Position numbers and translations under genes: made by a program. Below, piece after piece: positions 33,530-42,907 of a DNA stretch of 64,000 nt. The DNA comes from Amycolatopsis sp. WAC 01376 (GTDB lineage: Bacteria > Actinomycetota > Actinomycetes > Mycobacteriales > Pseudonocardiaceae), in the NCBI RefSeq assembly GCF_003947415.1, contig NZ_QHKL01000001.1:682001-746000 (forward strand), read 5' to 3'. The notes beneath the pieces are model-generated. The model ran no database searches and had not been told where the DNA came from. It worked only from the letters and a program-made list of their open reading frames with translations. How positions within the stretch are numbered: position 1 is the stretch's first letter; each line of letters begins with the position of its first letter.

Positions 33530-34696
33530 TCACGACTCGACGATGCGATGCGGGACGAACGCCGCACCATCGTCTGTGACGAGTCCTGCCGTCTCACGGA
33601 TGCCGAGGCCGGCGGCCTGGTCCCCGACGATCCACGCACCGAGCGCGGGCCGGTAACCCTGGAACTCCGGGAGCGGGTCGAACGCCTGGTAGACGAACCC
33701 TTCCGCCCCGTAGACGCCGTCGGTCTGCGTCTCGTACCCGGTGGCGACGATCTGCACGTTCGCGCCCTCGCGGCCGAGTTTCGGCTTGCGGACGTACTCG
33801 GTCAGCAGACCGGGGTCGTCGGCGAAGGCGGGCAGCAGGTTCGGGTGCCCCGGGTAGTTCTCCCACAGGAGCGCGAGCAGCGTCTTGTTGGAGAGGATCA
33901 TCTTCCACAGCGGCTCGACCCACAGCGTGCGCGGCATGGTCTCGACGGCGAAGCGGCCGAACTCCTCGTCGACCACCCATTCCCACGGGTAGAGCTTCAC
34001 CACGGTCGCCATCTGCGCTTCTTCGAGGTCGACGAACCGCTTGAGCACCGGGTCCCAGCCGATCTCCTCGATCGACAGGCCGACGGTGTCGAGCCCGGCT
34101 TCGGCCGCGGTCTCCTGCAGGTACGCCGTCGTCACGTGGTCCTCACCGGACGGATCGGCGGACGACCAGGTGAAGTGCAGTTCGTTCGAGGGCAGCTTGT
34201 CGGCGAGTTCGGCCCAGCGCTCGACCAGCTTTTCGTGGATCGAGTTCCACTGGTCGTCCTCGGGGAAGACCGAGGTCTTCCAGTGCCACTGCAGCACCGC
34301 GGCCTCGAGCAGCGAGGTCGGGGTGTCGGCGTTGTACTCGAGCAGCTTCGCCGGGCTCTTGCCGTCGTAGCGCAGGTCGAAGCGGCCGTAGACGTGCGGA
34401 TCCTGCCGCTTCCACGACTCCGCGATATGCGGCCAGACCCACTCGGGGATGCCGAAGCGGTGGTACTGCTCGGTGGTCACCACGTTGTCGACGGCTTCGA
34501 GGCACATCGAGTGCAGCAGCTCCACGTCCGCCTCGACGGACAGGATCTCGTCCATGTCGAAGACGTAGTGGACCGACTCGTCCCAGTACGGCCGGGACTT
34601 GCCGGCGCCGTCGCGGGCGGGAGTGCCGAAGACCAGGCCCTGTTCCTCGACGATGTTCTGCCAGTCCCGCCGGGGCGGCTTGGAATCCCGGTACAC
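33530..34696 (-). CDS. Glutathionylspermidine synthase family ATP-grasp protein (YgiC-like)
   Basis: A 388-residue protein of the GSP-synthase pre-ATP-grasp/ATP-grasp family. Motifs include RFDLRYDG, LEYNADTPTSLLEA, WEVVD-like acidic strands, and KPKLGREGANV near residue 310, which is the ATP-binding and acidic loop. The family joins amines to peptides by ATP; the true substrate of YgiC proteins is unsettled, and actinobacteria do not make glutathione, so glutathionylspermidine is unlikely. GTG 34696 directly abuts the upstream stop codon. Confidence 0.88.
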   Translation of the reverse strand: MYRDSKPPRRDWQNIVEEQGLVFGTPARDGAGKSRPYWDESVHYVFDMDEILSVEADVELLHSMCLEAVDNVVTTEQYHRFGIPEWVWPHIAESWKRQDPHVYGRFDLRYDGKSPAKLLEYNADTPTSLLEAAVLQWHWKTSVFPEDDQWNSIHEKLVERWAELADKLPSNELHFTWSSADPSGEDHVTTAYLQETAAEAGLDTVGLSIEEIGWDPVLKRFVDLEEAQMATVVKLYPWEWVVDEEFGRFAVETMPRTLWVEPLWKMILSNKTLLALLWENYPGHPNLLPAFADDPGLLTEYVRKPKLGREGANVQIVATGYETQTDGVYGAEGFVYQAFDPLPEFQGYRPALGAWIVGDQAAGLGIRETAGLVTDDGAAFVPHRIVES

Positions 34697-35305
34697 CTAC
34701 GAGCCCCCGCTCTTGCCGCTGCTGCCGCTCTTGCCGCTGATGCCGAATCCGCCGCGCTGGACGGACTTGCCCGATTTGGTGCTGACGTTGGCCCCCGGCG
34801 GCGCGGTGTACGAACCGCCGGACACCCGCTGCCCGATCTGGCCGGAGCCGCCGTAGTTGTAGCGGTAGCTCTGCATCGGGCCACCGAAACCGCCGATGGG
34901 GAGGAAGAAGAACCCACCGCTGACGTAACCGCCCTGCGACCGGACGTAGTTCTCGTCGCAATTCCGGTCGTCCTGGACGATCTCCGTGTCCTTGGCGGCA
35001 CAGACCGCCGTGACCTCGTCCGGCTTCGCGACCGTGTAGAACGTCGCGACCAGACCCACCAGACCGACCGTCACACCGGTGCCGATCAGGATCTTCTTCT
35101 TGGTCGAAGACTTCTTCTCGGCGGCGCGAGCGGCTTCGGCTGCAAGCACCTCTTGGCGTTCCTGCTCCGCCAGCGCCTGCTGCCGTGCCCGCTGCTCGGC
35201 CAGCGAAGGCTGGCGCGCCTGCGTGCTGTCGTCCTGGAAGCGCATCGAGCCGCGCCTCGGCGGCTCCTGGGGCGGCTGTGCCCCCTGGTTGTCATCCTGC
35301 GTCAT
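34697..35305 (-). CDS. YgiB-like (DUF1190-type) membrane-anchored protein
   Basis: A 202-residue protein: a charged Gln/Arg/Ala-rich coiled-coil-like N terminus, one membrane helix at about 72-92, a short cysteine-bearing outer segment (AVCAAKDTEIVQDDRNCDENYV), and a low-complexity tail very rich in Gly, Ser and Tyr (GGYVSGGFFFLP, SGKSGSSGKSGGS). The Cys pair and tail match YgiB/DUF1190. Its neighbours confirm it. ATG 35305 follows CGGAG. The Gly/Ser/Lys tail may be disordered at the cell surface. Confidence 0.78.
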   Translation of the reverse strand: MTQDDNQGAQPPQEPPRRGSMRFQDDSTQARQPSLAEQRARQQALAEQERQEVLAAEAARAAEKKSSTKKKILIGTGVTVGLVGLVATFYTVAKPDEVTAVCAAKDTEIVQDDRNCDENYVRSQGGYVSGGFFFLPIGGFGGPMQSYRYNYGGSGQIGQRVSGGSYTAPPGANVSTKSGKSVQRGGFGISGKSGSSGKSGGS

Positions 35306-35399
35306 CGAAGCTCCGTAAATCGCCCTCGCCACGAACCCGTGTCCAACACTAACCACCCGGTACGCGCACCTTACGTGCGGCGCGGGCATCATGGAGTGG

Positions 35400-36404
35400 A
35401 TGTCTCAACAGGCCGAGCGGTTCCGTGACCCGCGAAACGCGCTGAGCACCCTGCGCACCCGGCTCGTCATGGCCGGTGTGTTCGCGGGCGCGATCATCGC
35501 GCTTTCGCTGAGTGTGGCGTTCTCGTGGAATGTAGGCCCGGAGGGCGGTGCGGGCGGCGGGCCCCCCAAACTGTCCCCCGCCGCGGTCGAAGCGTTCCAA
35601 TCTCCCCCGGGCACCTGCCTGACCTGGAACAACCCGGACGCCACCGACGCGCGGCGCGTGCCGTGCGGGGAGGCGCACCTGTTCGAGGTCACCAGCATCG
35701 TCGACATCGGCACGCAGTACCCGCCGGGGGTACCGAGCCCGAATCTGGAGCAGTGGCAGGAGATCTCCCGCTCCCGTTGCACCATCGACGTCAAGCCGTA
35801 TCTCGGCCGCAACCTGGATCCGTACGGCAAGCTGACCATGAACCTGCTCCGGCCGACGCCCGCGCAGTGGGCGGACGGTGACCGGCAGTTGCGCTGCGGT
35901 CTGCAATGGGCGGGTCAGGGCGGCAAGCTCCAGCCGACCAAGGGACCGGCGAAGGAGCAGAACCAGTCGGCGGTGTGGGAGCCGGGCACGTGCCTCGCGC
36001 TGCTCAACAACAGCTTCGGCGACCCCGTCGACTGCGCCCAGCCGCATTCGTACGAGATGATCGCGACGATCGACCTCAAGACGAAGTTCAAGGACGGCTA
36101 CCCGTCGCAGGAGCAGCAGAACACCTGGCTGGACACCGAATGCTCGACGGCCGCGCAGGACTACACCGGCAACGCGGATCTGGCGGCGAAGAAGCTCATC
36201 CTCAGCTGGGACGTCCGCGAGCAGGAGAGCTGGGACGCCGGGTCGACGCTGGTGAACTGCAAGGTCGCGGCGGTCCTGCCGGACGACAAGGGGCTCGCAC
36301 CCGTCACCGGGAGCGTGAAGGTCGGCAAGGGCGACGCCCCGCCGTCGGAGAGCGGTCAGACGAGCCCGCCGGCGTCCTCTTCGGCCCCGAAGACCGGAGG
36401 GTGA
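35400..36404 (+). CDS. Septum formation family protein, membrane anchored
   Basis: A 334-residue protein with one N-terminal membrane helix (about residues 23-46) and two outer domains of the 'septum formation' type (PF13845-like), each with PGTCL...V.C...H..E motifs whose cysteines probably pair. A Ser/Pro tail ends it. Start is ATG 35400 with TGGAG upstream; ATG 35391 is also in frame. Members are linked to cell division or envelope growth in actinobacteria, though no mechanism is known. A metallopeptidase gene follows five bases later. Confidence 0.83.
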   Translation: MSQQAERFRDPRNALSTLRTRLVMAGVFAGAIIALSLSVAFSWNVGPEGGAGGGPPKLSPAAVEAFQSPPGTCLTWNNPDATDARRVPCGEAHLFEVTSIVDIGTQYPPGVPSPNLEQWQEISRSRCTIDVKPYLGRNLDPYGKLTMNLLRPTPAQWADGDRQLRCGLQWAGQGGKLQPTKGPAKEQNQSAVWEPGTCLALLNNSFGDPVDCAQPHSYEMIATIDLKTKFKDGYPSQEQQNTWLDTECSTAAQDYTGNADLAAKKLILSWDVREQESWDAGSTLVNCKVAAVLPDDKGLAPVTGSVKVGKGDAPPSESGQTSPPASSSAPKTGG

Positions 36405-36408
36405 GCCC

Positions 36409-36759
36409 GTGCCCGTCGAGATGACCCAGCAACGCTTCGAAGAGCTGGTTTCGGAGGCACTGGACGAGCTCCCGCCCGAATTCGCGGACGCCATGGACAA
36501 CGTCGTGGTACTCGTGGAGGAGTTCAACGAGGAGTCGCCCACGATCCTCGGGCTCTACCACGGCGTCGCCCTGACGGAGCGGACCCACGAATACGGCGGG
36601 GTGCTGCCGGACCGGATCTCGATCTACCGGCGCCCGCTGCTGCAGATGTGCGACACCGAGGAGGACGTCGTCGAGGAGGTGCTGATCACGGTGGTCCACG
36701 AGGTCGGCCACCATTTCGGCATCGACGATGCGCGGCTGCACGAACTCGGCTGGGGCTGA
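36409..36759 (+). CDS. Minimal zinc metallopeptidase family protein
   Basis: A 116-residue protein with HEVGHHFGID, the HExxH zinc motif plus the third histidine two residues on (PF06262, 'zincin-like'). GTG 36409 has GGAGG at good spacing. It starts four bases after the septum-formation gene stop, so they form an operon. Despite the motif, proteolytic activity of this small family is not established. Confidence 0.88.
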   Translation: MPVEMTQQRFEELVSEALDELPPEFADAMDNVVVLVEEFNEESPTILGLYHGVALTERTHEYGGVLPDRISIYRRPLLQMCDTEEDVVEEVLITVVHEVGHHFGIDDARLHELGWG

Positions 36760-36973
36760 GCCGGTGGACGGGCGATAGCAAAGGTCCCTTGCTCCCCCGC
36801 GGCGGATTCCGCGCCGAAGGTGGCATGGTCGGTGATTTTTGTGCGTCGGGCACCAAAGGTTCTTCGGATTCTTAACTCGGTGTAACAACGCCGCCACTTT
36901 GGGCGACAGCCCCGCTAAACTTTTCGACACGTTGTCGTCGGCCGGCGCCGGCGAATGCCTGGGGAGGCGGTGC

Positions 36974-38233
36974 ATGGCCGAGTCGACGGTGCGCAGGAGG
37001 GGTGACCGTCGGTTGCGCTGGCTGCTCGCCTCCAGTGCGGCGTCGAACCTCGGCGACGGGATCGGCAAGGTCGCGTTCCCGCTGCTCGCGGTCACCCTGA
37101 CCCGTGATCCGCTGCTCATCGCCGGTCTCTCGGCGACCCAATTCCTGCCGTGGCTGCTGTTCGCGCTCCCGGCGGGCGCGCTCCTCGACCGGATCGACCG
37201 GCGGCGCGCGATGATCCTCGCGAACAGTGCCCGCGCGGTGGTCGTCGGCGGGATGGCCGTCCTGGTCGCGATGGGCGGGGTGACGATCTGGGCGGTCTAT
37301 GCCGCCGCCCTGCTCATCGGCGTCGCGGAAGTGGTCGCCGACAGCGCCGCGAACGTGCTCATCCCGGCGGTCGTCGGCAAGGAATCCCTCGACAGCGCGA
37401 ACAGCAAGCTCCAGGCCTGCGAGATCGTCGGCCAGACCTTCCTCGGCGGGCCGGTCGGCAGCGCCACCTTCGCGCTCTTCGCGACCTTCCCGTTCTTGCT
37501 CAACTCGGTGGGTTTCGCGATCGCGGCGGCCGTGCTGATCGGCCTCGCCGGAAGCTACCGCCCGAAGGCCGCGGAAGACCGCGCCACCGACCTCCGCACC
37601 GAACTGGCGGAAGGTTTCCGCTGGCTGAAGGGCAACCGGCTGGTCCTGCGCCTGGTCGTCATCGCAGGGCTGATCAGCCTGGTCAGCGAACTCGCGCAGG
37701 CACAGCTGGTGCTGTACGCGATCGAGTACCTGCGCCTCAGCGAAGCGGCCTTCGGGCTCTTCGCGTTCGGCGGCGGCATCGGCGGTCTGCTCGGCGCGGC
37801 CGTCGCCCCGCGGCTGGTGAAGGCGACCGGTCGCCGCACGGTGCTCCTCGGGGGCACGGCCTGCTGCGGCGCGGCGTTCACCGGCATGGGCCTGACGACC
37901 TCGCCGGTGGCGGGCGCGGCGCTGTTCGGCCTGTTCGCGGCGGCCGTCGTCGCGGTGAACATCGTGCTCGGGACGGCGCGGCACACGCTCGTCCCCGGCG
38001 AACTGCTCGGCCGGGTCCTCGGCGTGTGGCGCACCGTCGTCTGGGGTGCGATCCCGATCGGCGGCCAGCTCGGCGGCGTCCTCACGCACGCCCTCGGTTC
38101 CCCTGCCCGGACCTTCCTCACGTCCGGGCTTCTGCTGTTCGGTGTAGCCGGTTTCGCAGTCGTCTCGTTACGCCGAGGAGCCTTCGATGACGAATCGGCC
38201 ACGGAGGTGCGGGTTCTCCACCAAGACCGGTGA
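36974..38233 (+). CDS. MFS transporter (MFS_3-like, 12 helices)
   Basis: A 419-residue transporter with about 12 membrane helices. The helix 2-3 loop reads LPAGALLDRIDRRRAM. The family resembles enterobactin exporter-like MFS proteins. ATG 36974 follows GGGGAGGC. The frame runs on upstream to 36839 but the codon use there is poor. A 214-base gap precedes it with no clear structure except a small GCAAAGGTCCCTTGC near-palindrome. Substrate unknown. Confidence 0.88.
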   Translation: MAESTVRRRGDRRLRWLLASSAASNLGDGIGKVAFPLLAVTLTRDPLLIAGLSATQFLPWLLFALPAGALLDRIDRRRAMILANSARAVVVGGMAVLVAMGGVTIWAVYAAALLIGVAEVVADSAANVLIPAVVGKESLDSANSKLQACEIVGQTFLGGPVGSATFALFATFPFLLNSVGFAIAAAVLIGLAGSYRPKAAEDRATDLRTELAEGFRWLKGNRLVLRLVVIAGLISLVSELAQAQLVLYAIEYLRLSEAAFGLFAFGGGIGGLLGAAVAPRLVKATGRRTVLLGGTACCGAAFTGMGLTTSPVAGAALFGLFAAAVVAVNIVLGTARHTLVPGELLGRVLGVWRTVVWGAIPIGGQLGGVLTHALGSPARTFLTSGLLLFGVAGFAVVSLRRGAFDDESATEVRVLHQDR

Positions 38234-38293
38234 AAACAAAGGACTTTGGTGCTGAAATAGCCCATCACCGCCACTGGTGACGGGAGGTCCGCG

Positions 38294-38731
38294 ATGCAGC
38301 AGACACTGGTGCCGGAGGCCGGCGTGGGGACGACAGAACCTTCCAGACGCCCGCAAGTGCTCACCGCGGTCGCCGGTTTCGTGATCGGTGGCGGCGTGAT
38401 CGGCATGCTGTGGGCGCTCTCGGGCGTCAACGCGGGAGCCCTCGAAGACGCGCAGGACGCGTGCCGGGCACTGGCCAGGGTCGGCACGATCCCGGACACC
38501 ACCGACTCCGCGCCCGGCGAACGGACCGTCGCCGTACTGGCCCCCGAAGTCCTGCACCGGATGACGGCCGCCCGCGAACTCTCCGCCGCGGCGGCCGCCG
38601 CACACGACACCTACCGGCCGCTGGCCGACCACATCGACGGCGTCAGCCGGATGGTGTTCAGCCTGCACTTCAACCAGATCGCCGGTCATCGGCATCTGGC
38701 GCAGGCCGAGCAGCTCTGCACGCAGCTCTAG
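38294..38731 (+). CDS. Hypothetical single-helix membrane protein
   Basis: A 145-residue protein with one membrane helix at about residues 23-43 and an outer, mainly helical domain (about 50-145) that contains two cysteines likely to pair. GGGAGG lies six bases before the ATG. No family recognised. Its stop overlaps the convergent DUF4232 lipoprotein stop by four bases. Confidence 0.75.
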   Translation: MQQTLVPEAGVGTTEPSRRPQVLTAVAGFVIGGGVIGMLWALSGVNAGALEDAQDACRALARVGTIPDTTDSAPGERTVAVLAPEVLHRMTAARELSAAAAAAHDTYRPLADHIDGVSRMVFSLHFNQIAGHRHLAQAEQLCTQL

Positions 38732-39378
38732 CCCTTGTGGACGGTCCTGACGGTCAGCTGGTTGCCGGGGATCTTCCCCGCGCAGCCGAGGCCCTGCACC
38801 GGCACGAAGTTCGACGCCGTCTCCTGCGGCAGGTACACCCGCAGCCCTCGGGTCTCGGTGGGCTTGCAGACCGCCTCGTCGTAGTTGCGGACGTTCACGA
38901 AGCCGACGTCCGCGACCGCGCTCTCGCCGTTGCCGAGCTGGACCGGCGCGCCCTTCTCGCCGTCGCGGAACGCGGCCTCACCGACCTGGTGGCCGTCCGC
39001 GCCGGTGACGTACGAGACGCCGGGGAAGCCCTGGATGGTGCACGCGTGCCCACTCGCGTTGGTGATGACGAGCTTCCGGTACACCGTGCCCGCGGCGGCG
39101 TCACTGTCCTTGACGGACAGTTTGACGTCGCCCGCCTTGCAGAGCCCGTCGTTCTTCGGTGCCTGCGCGGGCGGCTGGACCGGTTGCGGGGACGGCGCCG
39201 GGCTCGAAGAATTCGCGCTGGGCGCGGCCGAGGTGTCCGGTGCCGAAGTGGACGGTGACGCGGACGTGTTCTGCGCGACGGGCGCGCTCTCCGAGCCGCA
39301 GGCGCTGAACAGCAGGAGTCCAGCGGTACCCGCGACGAGACCGCCGATGGAGATCATCTTCGAACGAACCATGGTCAT
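38728..39378 (-). CDS. DUF4232 domain lipoprotein
   Basis: A 216-residue secreted lipoprotein. The lipobox LLFSAC anchors it; then come about 55 residues of Ser/Ala/Pro-rich linker and a beta-sandwich DUF4232 domain of about 130 residues with SGHACTIQGFPGVSYV and VCKPTETRGLRVYLP. ATG 39378 has GGGAGG upstream. Such proteins are common in actinobacteria and of unknown function. Confidence 0.87.
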   Translation of the reverse strand: MTMVRSKMISIGGLVAGTAGLLLFSACGSESAPVAQNTSASPSTSAPDTSAAPSANSSSPAPSPQPVQPPAQAPKNDGLCKAGDVKLSVKDSDAAAGTVYRKLVITNASGHACTIQGFPGVSYVTGADGHQVGEAAFRDGEKGAPVQLGNGESAVADVGFVNVRNYDEAVCKPTETRGLRVYLPQETASNFVPVQGLGCAGKIPGNQLTVRTVHKG

Positions 39379-39485
39379 TCGCCTCCCTGTCGTCGAACAC
39401 TGCCGGACGCTGCCGAACGTTGCCGGGTGACCCACGTTCAGTAGACGTGTTGTCCGCCGTGCGGGTTGCGCCGCTCCGGTTAATT

Positions 39486-39515
39486 CCCCACAAGGTGTTA
39501 ATCGATCTTGTGGGG
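39486..39515. terminator. Hairpin downstream of the pheA operon
   Basis: CCCCACAAG (39486-39494) pairs perfectly with CTTGTGGGG (39507-39515) around a 12-base loop. It lies 37 bases beyond the phosphatase stop in the leftward direction and is followed by AATTAACC on that strand, so it is a fair terminator for the pheA-phosphatase transcript. Confidence 0.55.
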
Positions 39516-39552
39516 TGTATTCCCCGGCGGGAGTGGAGGCAAACGTTCCTGG

Positions 39553-40173
39553 TCAGGCCTCGACGGGGACGTCCGCCCAGGTGAGGCAGGTCCAGCCGGT
39601 GGGGGTCGCGACGAGTTCGACGACACCGGTGTTCGGGATGAGGCCCTGGTTGGCGATCTCGGCGGTCACGTTCCCGGCGAGCCATTCGCCGCCGTGCCGG
39701 ATCGCGCCACCGTGGCTCACCAGCACCACCGTGCCGTCGGGGTCGGCCTGCTCGTGTTTGGCGCGCAACCGGGCGACCGCGTCGAGCATCCGGGCGCGGA
39801 CCTGCGCGCCGGTCTCGCCGCCGGGGATCGGCGGGTCGAGTTCGCCGAGGGTCCAGCGGCGCACGACGCTCATGTACGTCGTGACCGAGTCCTTGTCCGT
39901 CTTGCCTTCGAGGTCACCCGCGGCGACCTCGTGCACCCCGTCGAGCACCTGGACCTCGAAGCCGAGTTCCGCGGCCAGCGGCGCGGCGGTCTGCTGGGCG
40001 CGGACCGCCTGCGAGGCGTACACCGCGACGATCGGCTCGCCGTCCAGTCGCGTCACGAGGTCCCGGGCCTGCTCGCGGCCCAGCTCGGTGAGCGGCGGAC
40101 CGGGCAACGCGGTGTCGAGCGCTCCTCGCACGTTGCCCTCGGTCTGGCCGTGGCGGACAAGGAGAAGTTTCAC
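39553..40173 (-). CDS. Histidine phosphatase superfamily protein (phosphoglycerate mutase-like)
   Basis: A 206-residue phosphatase with the N-terminal VRHGQTEGN catalytic motif (phosphorylated His), and VSHGG near residue 155 with the second histidine. GTG 40173 overlaps the pheA stop in GTGA. This gene follows pheA in many actinobacteria. Substrate unknown; a small phosphorylated metabolite is likely. Confidence 0.9.
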   Translation of the reverse strand: MKLLLVRHGQTEGNVRGALDTALPGPPLTELGREQARDLVTRLDGEPIVAVYASQAVRAQQTAAPLAAELGFEVQVLDGVHEVAAGDLEGKTDKDSVTTYMSVVRRWTLGELDPPIPGGETGAQVRARMLDAVARLRAKHEQADPDGTVVLVSHGGAIRHGGEWLAGNVTAEIANQGLIPNTGVVELVATPTGWTCLTWADVPVEA

Positions 40174-41078
40174 GCCTGCACTCCCTTCCGTACCGACTCG
40201 ACCCAGTCGATCGCGCCGGTGAAATCGTCGTTGGCGGCACCCTGCTCGATCTCGGTCGTGCCGTTGTCCGCGCGCGGGTGGGAGCCGAGGAAGCGCACGT
40301 TGCTGCACCGGCGGCGCAACGCGGCCAGCGCGTCGCCGATCCGTGGCTCGGCCACATGCCCCTCGAAGTCGATGAAGAAGCGGTACTCGCCGAAGTTGTG
40401 CCTGGTCGGGCGGGCGTCCAGCTTGGTCAGGTTGATGCCGCGGACCGCCAGTTCGGTGAGCAGTTCCGCCAGCGCGCCCGTCCGGTTCGTCGCGGCGGCG
40501 ACGATGGACGTGCGGTCGGCCCCGGTCGGCTCCGGCAGCACGCCGGGCGCGCGGACCAGCAGGAACCGCGTCTTGGCGTCGCGGACGTCGGCGACCTCCG
40601 TGGCCAGCACCTCCAGCGGATAGTGCTCGACGGCGACCGGCGCGGTGACGGCGGCGTCGAACTCGCCGGCGTCGACCGCGACCGCGGCCGCGGCGGTGGA
40701 CGACGTCGCGACCGGATGCGCGCCGGGGAAGTTCGCTTCGACCCAGTGCCGGACCTGCGCGAGCGCGTGCGGATGGCTCGCCACGGTGCGGATCTCGGTC
40801 GTCCCCGGCCGGGTCAGCACGCTGAAGTGGACCGGCAACAGCACCTCCGCCACCGCGACGAGCGGCTCGGCCTCGCTCAGGCTGTCGAGGGTGGCCGTGA
40901 CCACGCCCTCCACGGAGTTCTCGATCGGGACGCAGGCCGCGTCGGCCGCACCCGAGCGCACCGCGGCCAGTGCCGCCGGGATGGTCTCCGCGGGGATCAA
41001 CTCCTCGCCGGGGGCGAGCCGGCGCGCGGCCTGTTCGGTGAAGGTTCCCTGGGGGCCGAAGTACGCGATCCGTGACAC
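40170..41078 (-). CDS. pheA: Prephenate dehydratase
   Basis: A 302-residue enzyme of phenylalanine synthesis: prephenate to phenylpyruvate. The catalytic domain (1-185) starts YFGPQGTFTEQAA, with ENSVEG near 53; the C-terminal ACT domain (about 190-280) contains NRTGAL and the ESRP-equivalent region TKLDARPTRHNFGEY, which binds phenylalanine for feedback control. GTG 41078 is six bases after a TAATCT box, so the transcript is probably leaderless. Confidence 0.96.
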   Translation of the reverse strand: MSRIAYFGPQGTFTEQAARRLAPGEELIPAETIPAALAAVRSGAADAACVPIENSVEGVVTATLDSLSEAEPLVAVAEVLLPVHFSVLTRPGTTEIRTVASHPHALAQVRHWVEANFPGAHPVATSSTAAAAVAVDAGEFDAAVTAPVAVEHYPLEVLATEVADVRDAKTRFLLVRAPGVLPEPTGADRTSIVAAATNRTGALAELLTELAVRGINLTKLDARPTRHNFGEYRFFIDFEGHVAEPRIGDALAALRRRCSNVRFLGSHPRADNGTTEIEQGAANDDFTGAIDWVESVRKGVQA

Positions 41079-41084
41079 CCCGCC

Positions 41085-41090
41085 AGATTA
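41085..41090 (-). promoter_or_regulatory. pheA -10 box
   Basis: TAATCT on the minus strand, six bases before the GTG start; implies a leaderless message. The -35 is not clear. Confidence 0.5.
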
Positions 41091-41175
41091 CGCACGACAC
41101 GAGTGGCGACTTTCACTCGGACAGCCGGTACGCGCACCGGTTACGCCGGGTGCCTTTTTTTGCCATGCTTAGGGC

Positions 41176-41817
41176 GTGACCGCCGAACCGGGCACCCACA
41201 CCGGCCACGACGACGTCGGCTCTTCGTTTTCTCCCCTGCCCGACCGTCCCACTCCGGAACTGGTGCTGTGCGCCGTCGATGACCTGCTCGCGCAAGCCTG
41301 GACCACCGTCGCCGACACCGTCGACGGCCGGGTCTTCGTACACCGCGGGTCGGTGCTCGACGTCGTCGCGCAGGCCGTCGTCAGCCCCGCGAACTCCTAC
41401 GGCTGGATGCGGGGCGGCATCGACGCGGTTTACGCCCGCGCCTATCCCGAGGTCGAGCAGAACGTGCGCAGCGCCGTCCTCGCCTACCACGGCGGCGAGC
41501 TCCCGATCGGCCAAGCGGTGATCGTGCCCACCGGCGAGGCGGAGCCCGCCTGGCTGATCAGCGCGCCGACGATGCGGGAACCCGGCGAACGCCTCCCCCG
41601 CGACACCGTGCACCCGTACCTCGCCGCCAGGGCGGTGTTCCAGCAGTGGCGCGACGGCAGGCTCGACCAGGGCCGGGTCCGTGATCTCGTGCACACGATC
41701 GCGATGCCGGGACTCGGCACCGGCGTCGGCGGGGTCGCGCCCGCCTCCTGCGCCCGGCAGGTCGCCGCGGCCTGGGACGAGGTCTTCGCCCCCGGCCGTC
41801 CTCGTCACGGACGGTAA
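41176..41817 (+). CDS. Macro-domain protein
   Basis: A 213-residue protein with the macro-domain pattern: VSPANSYGWMRGGID (ADP-ribose binding Asn and Gly loop) near residue 69, LPIGQAVIVPTG, LISAPTM, and PGLGTGVGGV near 177. Macro domains bind or remove ADP-ribose or related nucleotides. The start is GTG 41176, preceded by a GC-rich hairpin and a run of seven T at 41154-41160. It stands between pheA (divergent) and coaA. Confidence 0.82.
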   Translation: MTAEPGTHTGHDDVGSSFSPLPDRPTPELVLCAVDDLLAQAWTTVADTVDGRVFVHRGSVLDVVAQAVVSPANSYGWMRGGIDAVYARAYPEVEQNVRSAVLAYHGGELPIGQAVIVPTGEAEPAWLISAPTMREPGERLPRDTVHPYLAARAVFQQWRDGRLDQGRVRDLVHTIAMPGLGTGVGGVAPASCARQVAAAWDEVFAPGRPRHGR

Positions 41818-41974
41818 CGCCCCGACGCGGGCTACATCACATCGCAGCGCGTTCACGAGCCGTAAGCCCTACCGTTAAAGCGGCTTCATCCGGTTCGAGG
41901 CACGTTCACCCGCCGAGAACTCGTCAACACGGTTTTGTACGGCGCCAGCGCTGGCGACGGGCGAGGAGTGTGCG

Positions 41975-42907
41975 ATGCCGCGGGTCCGTGAGCTCAGTCC
42001 CTACGTCGAGCTGCACCGTGAGCAGTGGCGCGAGTTGCGCAGGTCGACTCCCCTGCCGCTGACCGCCGCGGAACTGCTGCGGCTGCGCGGTCTCGGCGAA
42101 CAGGTCGACCTCGCCGAGGTCGCCGAGGTCTACCTGCCGCTCTCCCGGCTGATCAATCTCCAGGTCGCCGCCCGGCAACGGCTGTACGAAGCCACCACCA
42201 CCTTTCTCGGCGAAGACAGCCGGGGCACCAAGGTGCCGTACGTCATCGGCATCGCCGGCAGCGTCGCCGTCGGCAAATCGACCACCGCGCGCATCCTGCG
42301 CACCCTCCTCGCCCGCTGGCCGGATCACCCCAGGGTCGACCTGGTCACCACCGACGGATTCCTCCACCCGCGTGCGGAACTGGTGCGGCGCGGGATCATG
42401 CACCGCAAGGGTTTCCCGGAGAGCTACGACCGGCGGGCGCTGCTGCGGTTCGTCACCGACGTGAAGTCCGGCGCGGAACGGGTCAGCGCGCCGGTGTACT
42501 CGCACCTCGCCTACGACATCCTTCCCGACGAGGAGCAGGTCGTTCAGCGACCGGACATCCTGATCCTCGAAGGACTGAACGTCCTCCAGCCCGGCCCCCG
42601 GCTCACCGTCTCCGATCTGTTCGACTTCTCGATCTACGTGGACGCGCCGACGACCGACATCGAACGCTGGTACATCGAACGCTTCCTCAAGCTGCGGCAC
42701 ACCGCCTTCGCGGACCCGGCGTCACACTTCCACCACTTCGCCGGCCTCCCGGACGACGAGGCCCGTGCCGAGGCACGCCACCTGTGGCGCACGATCAACG
42801 AGCCCAACCTGATGGAGAACATCAAGCCGACACGGCCAAGGGCGACCCTCGTCCTCCGCAAGGACGCCGACCACGCGATCAACCGGGTCCGCCTGCGCAA
42901 GCTCTGA
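41975..42907 (+). CDS. coaA: Pantothenate kinase, type I
   Basis: A 310-residue kinase that starts coenzyme A synthesis by phosphorylating pantothenate. The P-loop GSVAVGKST is at residues 95-103, followed by TTDGFLHP and KGFPESYD, all typical of the prokaryotic type I enzyme. ATG 41975 has GAGGAG at a usable distance. It is a single-gene unit. Confidence 0.95.
   Translation: MPRVRELSPYVELHREQWRELRRSTPLPLTAAELLRLRGLGEQVDLAEVAEVYLPLSRLINLQVAARQRLYEATTTFLGEDSRGTKVPYVIGIAGSVAVGKSTTARILRTLLARWPDHPRVDLVTTDGFLHPRAELVRRGIMHRKGFPESYDRRALLRFVTDVKSGAERVSAPVYSHLAYDILPDEEQVVQRPDILILEGLNVLQPGPRLTVSDLFDFSIYVDAPTTDIERWYIERFLKLRHTAFADPASHFHHFAGLPDDEARAEARHLWRTINEPNLMENIKPTRPRATLVLRKDADHAINRVRLRKL

Noticed and set aside
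39553..41100. A 515-residue frame spanning the phosphatase and the pheA region
   Set aside because: The upstream 300 residues are Arg/Gly-rich shadow of pheA; the real phosphatase starts at GTG 40173.
41134..41161. Intrinsic terminator with T-run before the macro-domain gene
   Set aside because: The hairpin and T-run point rightward, but no rightward gene lies upstream; it is more likely part of the promoter/leader of the macro-domain gene. I could not settle it, so it is not listed as a feature.
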